The notes beneath the pieces were generated by a model. The model worked only from the letters and a program-made list of their open reading frames with translations. It did not search any database and had not been told where the DNA came from. A DNA stretch of 64,000 nucleotides, from positions 206,260-270,259 of the forward strand of contig NW_023998651.1 of NCBI RefSeq assembly GCF_014805625.2. Reading direction: 5' to 3'. Position 1 is the first letter of the stretch, and every line of letters begins with the position of its first letter. Of this stretch, positions 1-9,959 are shown piece by piece. The translations under genes and the position numbers were made by a program. This DNA comes from Glossina fuscipes (lineage: Eukaryota; Arthropoda; Insecta; Diptera; Glossinidae).

Positions 1-1404
1 TGGAAAAGATGAGTCCGCAGCTACGATTAGAAAATCGTCTGCATATTAAAAAATGTGGGTTTTGTCATCTTGAAGATCATGCAAAGAAGCTGCGTATAAA
101 TTGAAGAGTATGGGGCTTAAACAACTGCCTTGTGGGATACCAGCGTATAGTTCAACTTTTTCCGTACCCATCACAAACACACGCTTGGATAAAACATTAA
201 GTATCCACAGCCGCATTTGAAGAGGAATCGAAAAGTTTAAGAGAATTCTACCAAGCTTATTCAAGTTGTAGCTCAAGTAGCTTTTTTTAAGCTAGCTATG
301 TGCATTAACGCACATATTCGTAGATTTGTGTTTTTGATAGACATAAGAATGAGCTGGAACAATGTTTTCAGTTTTCAGGAAACCAGTTAGTCTCTCCTTA
401 ACCATGAAGTCTTTATGAATACAGATATCAGTGAAATTGGTCTGAAGCAACTTAAATCATGTAAGTCTTTACCTGCCTTAGAAATGGGAACTATTTTGAT
501 GCATCGCAAATCTGAGGGTATAAAGTTGACTCCATCACAGCCTGCAGCTGTAGCTCTCTTTCTGGAATGTAAAGCATACATTAGCTCAAGCGATGAAAAG
601 GGTGCGTTGCTGAGACTATTAAAAGGGATTGAAGGTATTGTAATCGGATTGACATTTTGAATGTAGCTCTTAAGCATATCCAAGTATTTTTTATTATCAT
701 GGTCATTCTATACAGCACAACCGCTTAATTTTCGACTAGAATATCGATGACCATTGATATAATTCCAGAAAGAACGTGGGTTGTCGTTATCACATAAATC
801 TTTAGTGGCGATAGGTCTATGTGTCCTTCTCGCCTTTCTAACTGCAGACCTCCAATCTTTCAATCTTATATGCAATGTAGTTGGCTGGATTGGCATATTT
901 ACTCATTTTTTTCCTTGCTGCTTGGTATTTGCGAAAAAGTGTTGACAGAGAAGAGTGCCACCAAGGTTTAGGTGAGAAGGACTCAATGTCAGGAAAGTCG
1001 GTTCTAGCAGGCCTAATCATAGACCGAAAGGCACTTTGAATTGTTGTTAAATCAGAAGGAAGATCAACTTTAAACAGATGGTCCATAAGGAACTTGCGTG
1101 AAATGAAATTTTCTATTTTCTTAACGGAATTGTTACAACTGTGGAATAAAATGGGGGAGTGCTGACTTTTGCCAATGAAAACGTTGGACGTGTTCCAGTT
1201 GAAAGATAAAATGGTTGAATTCGAGAAAGATATATTCAAGACACTGCTCGCCGTGCGACCAATCCGGTTACAGTGAAAGGTAGTATTGGCATTATTTAAG
1301 ACACTGAAACTGCTGGAATTGATGGAATTTACAAGTATCCTGCCTTTGTTGGTCGAGACTTGATCGCCGTACAAGCAAAGTCTTGCATTGAAATCACTAG
1401 CTAG
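1..1404 (-). pseudogene. ORF2 (endonuclease and reverse transcriptase) fragment
   Basis: This is the remnant of the pol-like ORF2. The APE-type endonuclease begins in the middle, at VILASDFNARLCLYGD, so about the first half of the domain is gone. Downstream is a linker with PWWHSSLSTLFRKYQ and SFWNYINGH (about 750-980). RT follows: AAGCDGV and IVPISKAGKDLHDL near 460-600, then AGIPQGSCLSPILFNLY near 85-150, then YADD close to the window start, preceded by a stop at 46-48. At least two frame changes separate these blocks. The catalytic YADD itself is intact. Confidence 0.75.
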
Positions 1405-2613
1405 AATCACATTTTCACATATTCCAGATGGCTTGGAGGGTGCATTGAGAGGAGGTTTGGTGGGTGAACTGACAGGAGATTCGAAACTAACCAATTTTCT
1501 TTTGACGACAGCAATAATTTTATTTTTGGTTAAAATTTTATTAGCATTTTCATTGTCGTCCTTACATGAAATGGCAGACGTGTTCCCCAATGGGGAGAAG
1601 TTGTCGTCATAGGAGATGCCGTCAAGACATTCGAAGTAATTTGCGGAAAAATTCTCTTTTACCTCTTTATACGAGAGACTTTTAATTGCCATGATCCTGT
1701 TGATATTTGGTTCCAGTTCTCTGTTAGGGCAACACTTATTGAGAGTGTTGTGTCCAACTGAACCACAGGACAAACACTTCATCTTCTCACAATTCACACA
1801 CTTCGGTAACTTCCCACATTTAAAGCACCTGCTCCCTTTAGCTTTACAAAACTTTGAAACGTGACCGTATCTACCGCACTTAAAGCATTGCTTTAAGGTT
1901 GGTACAAAGTACTCAACCGGTAAATGACAATAATTGAATTTAATTGACTTAGGGAGGGTCTTCCTTTAAAGCCGATTTTGATGCTGGTTGTGGTAATCCA
2001 CTCATACTTTTGTTGGGATTCCTTCTTTGAAAACGGACAGGATCGGAATATCGGATACGGCGTTTTTAGTTATATCATTGACACTGTAAGAGCATGGGAT
2101 GTTTCGAATGACTCCAAATCTCTCAGTGAAGGACCTTGGTATGTACGCCTTTAAATTCTTTTTAGTTAATTCATTATTCGTAACAAACTTGTTTGCATTG
2201 GCAGCAGAGCTGAAAAGCAGTTTGGCTTTGCCCCTGCTAACAATTTTTAATTCTTGTAAGCCGTACATGTTGAAATCTTTCAATTAATCATAAAAATAGA
2301 GATTGGAGTTAATATTGATGCGATTTCCTTCTGCGTCTGCGCACGTTTCGACAAAAACGACGAAATTGCGCTTCGAAAGGCTATCGTGCAAATCGATCTC
2401 ATGATGTGGATTGGCCGTAGCACCCAAATCAGAGTGCTTGTCGACTGCCGCTTTACCAGGCATAATTGGAACATTTGCGTTTTCCTCTCCATTGGGTGAT
2501 GAAAGAAGGTTATTCTCACCCATCCTTGATCTCTTGGTGCGCCCAGTGGCGCTCATATAAAAATCTTCAAAACAGTCTCTATCAGTAGTTATAAGATCAG
2601 ACCCAGTCTCCAT
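1405..2613 (-). pseudogene. Gag-like ORF1 (CCHC knuckles) of the I-like element
   Basis: ORF1 encodes the nucleic-acid-binding gag-like protein of this retrotransposon class. I place the start at the ATG on 2613, which opens METGSDLITT. All of ORF1 is in one minus frame, broken only by stops at 2284-2286, 2002-2004 and about 1966-1968. The middle has the family motif FGVIRNIP. Around 1740-1890 lie three knuckles: CFKCGRYGHVSKFC, CFKCGKLPKCVNC, and CLSCGSVGHNTLNKC. The reading frame does not end in a normal ORF1 stop. It runs into endonuclease sequence at about 1405 because of an internal deletion. Identification rests on motifs and gene order, without a database search. Confidence 0.75.
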
Positions 2614-2920
2614 AGAAAGACGAACTGATGTTGTTTTGGTTGTTATCACGGGGAACACCAAAAAAAAAGAGAAAAAATCACGACGAAAAAACAAAAAATT
2701 TAATATATATATTGCTTTTTAATTTTTATCTCTCTCCTTTTCTTCCTTTAAAATCGTTTTCTTTGGTTATTTTACTACTTATTAAACCTCTTTTCCTTTT
2801 TCAAATATTTAAATTATATTTTCTTTTTTCACTAACACCGGCAAAACACAACTATTATCCAGCTGTCGTTTGCAGAGATGACGTGTTGTATCAAGTGTGG
2901 TTGAAATGCGAATGAGACTA

Positions 2921-2956
2921 AAAGTTCTTGCCAATTTTTGGAACGGCAAGAACTTT
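2921..2956. other. Perfect 12-bp hairpin
   Basis: AAAGTTCTTGCC at 2921-2932 and its exact complement at 2945-2956 flank a 12-base loop. It lies upstream of the ATG of the minus-strand ORF1, in what should be that element's 5' region or its edge. A role in RNA folding or as a terminal repeat of another insert is possible but unproven. Confidence 0.6.
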
Positions 2957-3059
2957 GGTACGCAGCGGATAATGAATTTTACCCATAGCAAGAGAAATTC
3001 GGAATCCTCGGTTCAATGTTGTTGCTGCGGAATCTAAGTGGCTGTTTATATCGATTTAA

Positions 3060-3440
3060 CTTTATTCTTAGTGATTGTCGTTGTTGTTTTTGTAGCCATT
3101 GTTGTTGTTTTATCTTTATTACTGTTGATGGTTGTTATTATCTCTGTTGACGTTGTTATTGTTGCATTGTTATTATTATTGTATAGTTGATGCTGATGGT
3201 GCTGTGTTACTATATTAGGTGATTTCACTATTGTTATTGCTTTTCTTAGCGTTGCTTCGGTGTGGTTCTTTACTGATTTTTTGATATTTCGCTTGTTTCT
3301 GGTTGCTTTATTTTTTTTGTTTGTGTATAACATACTTTGCAACGATAATGGCTTTGATAATATTGTTATATTTTGTTACTATTGCTGTCTTCGTTGTTAA
3401 TGGTGTTGCTATTGTTGGTGTTATTGATGGGGTTGGTTTA
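3060..3440. repeat. TTG/ATT-rich simple sequence
   Basis: This is a degenerate run of TTG, TTA and ATTG units. It yields open frames on both strands with proteins made mostly of N/T or L/V. Their composition explains the open frames, so I do not call genes here. Confidence 0.75.
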
Positions 3441-3984
3441 TTCGACGATTACTACTGACTTCACCCACCTTTCCTGCAATGGCTATTTTAAGATCGTACT
3501 TTGCATTTTTAAGACGTGCTTCCTTCTTTATTTGCTTTCGCTACGTTTATTTTCAAGGCTTCCGACTTTTTTACTATTTAAAATTGGTTTTCTATTGTAG
3601 GAACTCTAACACTTGTTTCGCAACTTAAACTTAAATAATACACTAGAAACACAAAACGGCAACTCTGTTCAAGCGCTGTGGTCATATTTTTTGCAATTTA
3701 TTCTTTTATTTCTCTATAGCGTTATACGTTTTTAAAAGTTTTCAAACTTATTAAAATTTGTTGAACTTTATGTGTGTTTATTGCTAAAACTTATCATCGC
3801 GGATACCGTAAGTGTTTCCTTTAAATACAAAAAAAAAAAAAAAAAAAACATTTGACATTATCTTCAGTAGTTTCCCAAACCTTTTCTAGTGAGTAGTTAT
3901 TTCACAAATAATAAACAATAGACAACCATAAGGCATAATGGCGCCGGGGCCGCCAGATAAAAACTCCAATAGATTTCATCTATT

Positions 3985-4727
3985 AGCTGACACATCCCCC
4001 CAAAAAAAATTATTAAAAATTCCGACTTTCCGGTGTTGCCAATTAGTGACATCACTCCTATCGCAAAAAATATATTGTTATTTCTTCAACCGATGCTAGA
4101 ATAACAATTTCCCAAATTAGCCCTTTTGCTATAAAAAAAACTTTAGATAGTACTACAATATACATAGACTCCATCTCGATTCTACGCGATGGGAATTTAC
4201 TGGTCCTCGCTGGGAACCCGCACGCAACCGAAAAGCTCATAAAGTCCAAATCTTTAGCTAATCTCTGTGCTATTTCCGCTAAACTGCATGAGAAACTTAA
4301 CTCAGTTAGAGGCGTTATATATGCCCCTTGCTTAAAGCATGTGCCGGAAGATGAAATTGTTCGTGAAATGGACAATCAAGGAGTGACTGCAGTATATAAA
4401 TTAACCAAACTGAATGATGACGGAAAAACACGCTCTCCTACTGGAAGGATTATTTTAACTTTTGATCGCTATCGATTACCGCGAACAATTCATGTGGCGT
4501 GGTATAAATGTAAAGTAGAACTATACAATCCAAATCCTATGAGGTGTAAAAATTGCCATCGCCTGGGTCATACGGCAAAAAGATACACTAGTGCTGCATC
4601 TTGTGCTAACTGTGGTCTTCCTCCACATGCTGAAAGCTGTACCCGGAGTTTCTGCATAAATTACAATGATCAACACTCAGCTTTAGAAAAAAATGCCCAC
4701 GTTTTGTACAGATGCGTGAAATACTAA
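3985..4727 (+). pseudogene. ORF1 gag-like protein of I-like copy A
   Basis: The longest open stretch starts near 4063 and ends at 4727. Reading upstream in the related copy B shows the original protein began about 25 codons earlier (near 3985), but here a small deletion around 4045-4060 and stops break it. The C-terminal half carries the knuckle series CKNCHRLGH, CANCGLPPHAESC and CINYNDQHSALEKNAHVLYRC. One knuckle is damaged: AKRY replaces the expected cysteine. The usual ORF1 tail after the knuckles continues to about 5500 but is frameshifted and interrupted by the hairpin repeat. Role in the family: RNA binding and ribonucleoprotein formation. Confidence 0.75.
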
Positions 4728-5120
4728 AAATCAAAACAGAAAATTAATGTAGCATGAGCGAAGCGCGACGCACATATCGGGAAAGAAATCCATCTGTAGC
4801 CCAAGGCATTGGCAAAAGTAATCCCTACGCTGCTGTTGCCTCGCAAAACAAGCCTAGTAAGCCTTTAACTCCAACTCCGTTCAATGAAAAACCTGGTTCC
4901 CCTTAACCAAAAATTATATTGCGAAACCAGTTACATCACCCGCCAAAGATAATATTGAAAAAACCAAAACAACACCAAATATTGAAAAAAATGAAACAAC
5001 AACATATATGCTAAAATCCATTATACTGTAATGAAATAGAAAACGCTAATGCAACAATGTGTTGTGTTGACCAAATGTGTTGCCGTATTATTAGGTAGGA
5101 TTCCCTCGGAATCCTTCCTT

Positions 5121-5293
5121 GCCTTATTTATACTTAAATCTACAGGTGATTTTATCCTACGTTAACACTTATTTTAATTAGGGCGCCTGGCATCGTATTG
5201 CATTTCGTAAGCTACAGAATTATGCAGATTCAGCATAATTCTGTCGCACTTCAAGGTCGATGCATTCGACGGTATGCGATCGCACTACAATAC
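5121..5293 (+). repeat. Hairpin repeat (MITE-like), copy 1
   Basis: A block similar to 56114-56352 (opposite strand) sits inside copy A and is absent from the matching place in copy B. Shared features include ttattttaattagggcg, cgtattgcatt and a tatgcgatc end. It contains a perfect stem: ACAGAATTATGC (5214-5225), loop agattca, GCATAATTCTGT (5233-5244). No coding sequence is seen. The left end may lie somewhat upstream, near 5085. The family is unknown to me. Confidence 0.6.
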
Positions 5294-5525
5294 TAAATTC
5301 TCCAGAATCTCCAGCTCTCAACTTAACTCAACAAACTACAAATGGTAATCAACCCATTCTTTCATCCATTAATCAACGCTCACTCGTTGCACTTCAAATG
5401 TACCAAACCACCTAAGTACAGATTATTCTGCTGGTAAAAATAAACCACTAACAAAAATTCCTATAGCGACTTTCTTGACGGAGACGCTGACATGGCAGGC
5501 CTAAACCTCCTTCCACTCTGCTTCC

Positions 5526-8500
5526 ATGTCATTACAATTAAATAAAGTTTTTAAAATTCTACAATGGAACATTAAGGGACTTATTAATAATTTTGATGAA
5601 CTCCGTACACTCATAAGTGATTTTAATCCAACCTTTTTATCGTTTCAAGAAACCCATTGTAGAAGCTCTTTTAATGCTACTCCACCGAAATCATATACTG
5701 GATACTTCACGAATGCTGATCAAAATTCATATTCCAAACAAGGAGTTAGTGTTTTTATAAAATCAAATATACCTCACAAACGCATAAATTTTAGCTCAAA
5801 CATACAAGCCGTAGCTACACAAATAATGTTAAACATAAAATTTACAGTGCTTTCGCTCTATATCGCACCTTCGCAATCGTTTTCTCAGCAAGAACTCTAC
5901 AATTTATTCTCCGTATTCTCCCCCCCATTAATAATATGCGGCTACTTTAATAGTTGGAATACCATCTGGGGCTCAACAGTGAACAACACTCGCAGTACTG
6001 TTTTAGAAAAGGCCTTTTTTCAAAGCAACCTTTGCGTTTTAAATGATGGAAAACCAACGCACTTTTCAACTCATCACACTTTTTCACATATTGTTATAAC
6101 ATGTTGCTCTCCCTCACTTGTTCCTTTGGTTTCCTGGCCTATTTTTGATGATCTACATAATAGCGATCACTTTCCAATCATAATCGATCTTAACCTTTCA
6201 ACGTCCACTGTTACTCCAGTAAAACAGGCTAAATTCCTCCTAGATAAAGCGGATTGGATCAACTACTCCAAACAGGTGGAGTCATTTTTGAATTCAAAGC
6301 CATTTAACGAGAACTGCAACCATGATGCTGCTATTATGTCTAAAGCGATTCGCACGGCTGCTCATGTTTCTATTCCTCAATCCAACATCTCTTTTAAACG
6401 AGCTAGGGTTCCTTGGTGGAACAACACGCTTTCGTTTCTGAGGAAAAATAAAATGGATCTATGGCACCGCTTTAAGAGATGTACTGATGAGGATCATTTG
6501 TTATTATACAAAAAGGCCAATGCTCTATTCAGGAAGAAACTACGAAAATCAAAGGCACTTAGTTTCGAACTTTTTTCGAGAGGAATTCACAGAAAGACAT
6601 CAATGAAAGTTGTCTGGAACAAAATCAGCAGACTTAATGGAACTTCAAATCTGAACGAAATCTCTGCCATCTGCACTCCCAATGGAACTTTAACTGATGC
6701 AGATGAGATTTCTAATTACTTTGGAAAAGCGTGATGCGACTACTTCCGACAGCAACTTCTCCAGTGCCTTCATCGAAAATAAAAGGACTCCAATATCTCT
6801 TTCAAGTAATATTGATAGATGTGCCATGTTCCTGGAAAATTGCATATCCACCTTAGAACTTGGAAATTGTCTCTCCAATTTGAAGAGGAGGACACCTGGT
6901 CTAGACCTCATCTCATACCAAATGATCAGCGCTATGTCTAAGTCTAGTACAAAGAAATTACTGGATCTATATAATATGGTATTTTTGACTGGCCATATAC
7001 CCTACATGTGGAAACTGGCTACAGTTGGGCCAATTCCTAATTCAAAAAATGATTATGGCATCTAGATTATCTTGGTTTCTTGAGTCCAAGAACCTGATTA
7101 CAAAGCAACAAGTTGGTTTCAAGCGGGGTAGAGGGTGCATCGACGCTCTTTTACATATTGATTATTTCACTAGCAAAGCAATTTCCGAACGAAGTAACAA
7201 TTCTCTCAATTGATTTCGAAAAAGCATTTGACAGAGTTGGTCTTCTTGTTATCTTAAGACTCTTGAAATCATGGAATGTTGGAAATTCTTCAACTACATC
7301 AAATCATTCATGTCGCATCGGCGGTTCAAAGTTAGAATCCACAATCATCTTTCTGATTCCTTTCCGCTAAAGAATGGCATTCCGCAAGGATCTCCTCTCT
7401 CTGTCACGCTTTTCCAGATCGCCTTCAACGAAATTAGCAAAATTCTTTGCCGCGTACCAAGAGTCTCTACGCGGACAATGTATAAATTTTTACAAAAGAA
7501 AAAGACAACACGAAAGCAATCAACATCCTCCAATCTATTGCACGAGAGATCTCCACATGGACAAACTCGTCAGGGGCTAAAATTTCTATACAAAAATCAA
7601 AAAAAATGGACATTTGTCGAAAACAAATGCGCGATGCAGGAAGCCTAGTTAGGCATATTAACGACTTACCAGTAATAAATGTGCAGACGCTCCATGTTCT
7701 CGGGCTCACGTTTTCCAACAATTATCGTTGGAAAGCACACTGTCTTCGGTTCCCTCTTAACAAGGGTAAATTTCATACAGTACGTTGCTTGGAGAAGCCA
7801 TGCGCATATTAACACTATTGCTTATCTTACCAAAATGCTTGTGTTAAGCAAAATTGACTATGCTCTGATAATTTATGGCAATAACTGCAAATCTAATATC
7901 AACATCCTTAAACCGGTCTATCACCAAGCCGTCAGAGCAAGTTGTTATGCTTTTCGGACGACGCCCATAAATAATATTATAATTGAAACTGGTCTCCCAA
8001 CTTTAGGAAATAGACTGTATGAGTTAAAAGCTAAAATAGTCCCCAAGCTTCTTAATTCAAACAAATCCATTCTCGGTAATGACGTGAGAAAGATTATTAT
8101 TGCGAAGAAAATTCCAAAGTCACCATACGCAATTGACTATTGTTTGTGCGTCGCAAAGAAGTTGAGCATTCCCTTAAAAATTTTCCACTCTTTTGGTGTT
8201 AAACCTCCCTGGATTTTGAAAGACTGCTCTTTTGACATGTCACTGTCTATGCATAAGAAAGAAGATACTCCAAATTACGTCTTCAAGAATCTAATAGCTG
8301 AAAAAACCCAAGTATTGGAGAGTACTGGTTTTTTACACAGACGGCTCAAAATCTTCTGGTCTGCCTCCTGCTTGTGCGGTGGTAGACGCTGCAGGTTCTT
8401 GTCAACCACATATTTCACGAAAGTACTTCAACTTTCACAAACGAAGCCAGAGCTATCCTTCACGCTGCGAACTTTTCCCATAAAAACAAACTCAAAACCG

Positions 8501-9123
8501 TCATTGTTACCGACAGTTTGTCTGTATTACAAGCTATTCGGAACCCTTCGACTTCGAGATGGAGCACCATCAACAAATTAAGGAATATAATTACTACACC
8601 CGACGGAAAAATTAAAATGTTATGGGTACCAAGTCACATCGGTTTATTGGGAAATGAGCAGGCTGATCGAGCGGCAAAGTATGCTGCTTCTGCTCCTCTA
8701 ATTATGGACGATGTCATGGAAAAGTTGGATCTTCAAAGATACATTGGAAGAAAAGTTAAAGAGAAAATTGCAGAAGAAAATTTACAATATCATCATCAAC
8801 ACTACTCTTCCATTAACCATCAATTAACTCCGCCTTTATATCCAACAAATGGTGAGAAAACCAAGATCCAAACATTTTCGAGAATTCGCCTTGGTCATAC
8901 AATTGCAACTCACCAATAGATCTTGAAGATGTCTTCCTCCCCAATCTGCAGTTGTGGACCAACTTTCACTATAAAGCACATTCTGTCCGACTGCCTTAAC
9001 TTTTGCTTGGCTGGAAGTATTGCATTTGGAACGATTAACCCTTTGGACATTCTACAATCAGCTTCAGAACAGAATATCAATTCGAAATATTACTTTATTA
9101 ATACTACTAAGCTCATTATCTAA
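5526..9123 (+). pseudogene. ORF2 (endonuclease, RT, RNase H) of I-like copy A
   Basis: The first 402 codons (5526-6734) are open and start at an ATG. They hold the APE-type endonuclease: QWNIKGL, FLSFQETHC, SDHFPI. The GDFN motif is GYFN near 5942, so an aspartate expected in the active site is lost. RT follows in several frames: RRTPGLD (about 6890), QVGFKRGRGCIDALL (7110), SIDFEKAFDRV (7206), NGIPQGSPLS (7375). The catalytic box reads YADN (7468-7479), followed by a stop at 7483-7485. The thumb region (7840-8080) is well kept. RNase H shows TDSLSVLQAIR and WVPSHIGLLGNEQADRAAKY (8620-8690). A C-terminal cysteine motif, CSCGPTFTIKHILSDC, ends near 9000. RNase H marks the I group. Confidence 0.85.
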
Positions 9124-9254
9124 TGTACATTTATTTAAATTAGAGCCGATAGCCTGTGTTGCTAGTGCTCAATGTATTTTTTTTAGTCTAAGAATTTATT
9201 TTATTAGTCTAAAATTAAAATAATAATAATAATAATAATAATAATACAGTAGAA

Positions 9255-9955
9255 TACTGACTTAACACTACAAAATGCAATAGAAATAAAAAAAAACACG
9301 ACCACGAAACACTGTAGTTTTTCATAATTTAGAATATGTGTTTCGCTTGTCCCATATTAACGCCATATTACCTAAAATTCTGTTTAAATCGCATTCCCAA
9401 GCAGCCCCTTATTAAACCCGAATGTTTCATTTCGAACCTTTTAGATGGCTCCGCTTTCACTCTGCTTTATTCAGCAAACTCCGATCATTATACCCCTGCC
9501 ACATATTTATATACAGAGACACATTTCCAGAGCGTCATATTCATTTCTCTTCTCGTCTAGTTTTTCATACCATAAACTTCCGCATTATTTCTGGCCATAT
9601 ATGGCTGTTTTTAAGAGGTAAACTTTTTTATTATAATTTGCAGCTTCAGGTGTACTCAGGATTCGTTTCGTATAGGATGGCATTTCCACACAAATTTCGT
9701 AATCACGGTTTAAGTACGTGCTTACAGAATCTGGTTGACGAAATTCTACCTGCATTTCTTCTGATATTGCTAATAGCGTAGAGCTGAGCCAAGTTGCAGT
9801 TGAAGAGGTTTCGTAGAAATCGATTTCAATCGATATTACGCTACAAAGAGTGCTCTTTGCAGTTTAATTGTTCCATTCGCGTTATATATCGTTTTCAAGT
9901 TCTATTTCGATTTTTGTGTTATTAATGTATTATAGCCTATGTGGTATTCATCATA
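9255..9955. other. No recognisable feature
   Basis: AT-rich sequence between copy A and the Copia relic. Overlapping open frames of 74-119 codons on the plus strand have no motif I recognise and no consistent start context. Confidence 0.4.
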
Positions 9956-9959
9956 AGTG

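Larger units (their letters stand above)
1..2960 (-). mobile_element. I-like non-LTR retrotransposon relic, 3' end outside window
   Basis: On the minus strand the order is 5' region (about 2960-2614), gag-like ORF1, endonuclease, then reverse transcriptase running off the window start. ORF1 has three CCHC-type knuckles. The endonuclease shows a GDFN-type motif (here SDFN). The RT shows a PQGS block near 100 and YADD near 34-45. The layout and motifs fit the I/Jockey superfamily, and I-like is my best reading; RNase H would lie outside the window. The element is dead: ORF1 has three in-frame stops, the N-terminal half of the endonuclease is deleted, RT is frameshifted, and a stop sits just before YADD. 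The 5' boundary is not sharp. Confidence 0.8.
3650..9244 (+). mobile_element. Full-length I-factor-like retrotransposon, copy A
   Basis: The element is about 5.6 kb, close to the known length of the Drosophila I factor. It has ORF1 with CCHC knuckles, then ORF2 with endonuclease, RT and RNase H, and a 3' (AAT/TAA)n tail at 9219-9244, all hallmarks of the I clade. The 5' end is set by a likely target-site duplication: tacactagaa (3639-3648) before it and tacagtagaa (9245-9254) after it, 9 of 10 matching. The 5' end reads CACAAAAC, resembling the CATCAAAC start of copy B. A hairpin repeat (5121-5293) is inserted near the end of ORF1. The copy is defective in both ORFs. Confidence 0.85.

Noticed and set aside
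415..660. 81-codon plus frame
   Set aside because: It is the antisense shadow of the RT segment of the first element.
3046..3342. 98-codon N/T-rich minus frame
   Set aside because: Explained by trinucleotide-rich simple sequence; no conserved motif.
3373..3600. 75-codon leucine-rich plus frame that looks like a membrane protein
   Set aside because: Follows directly from TTG/TTA repeats.
9422..9781. 119-codon plus frame
   Set aside because: Overlaps other frames, no domain, amino-acid composition typical of AT-rich noise.
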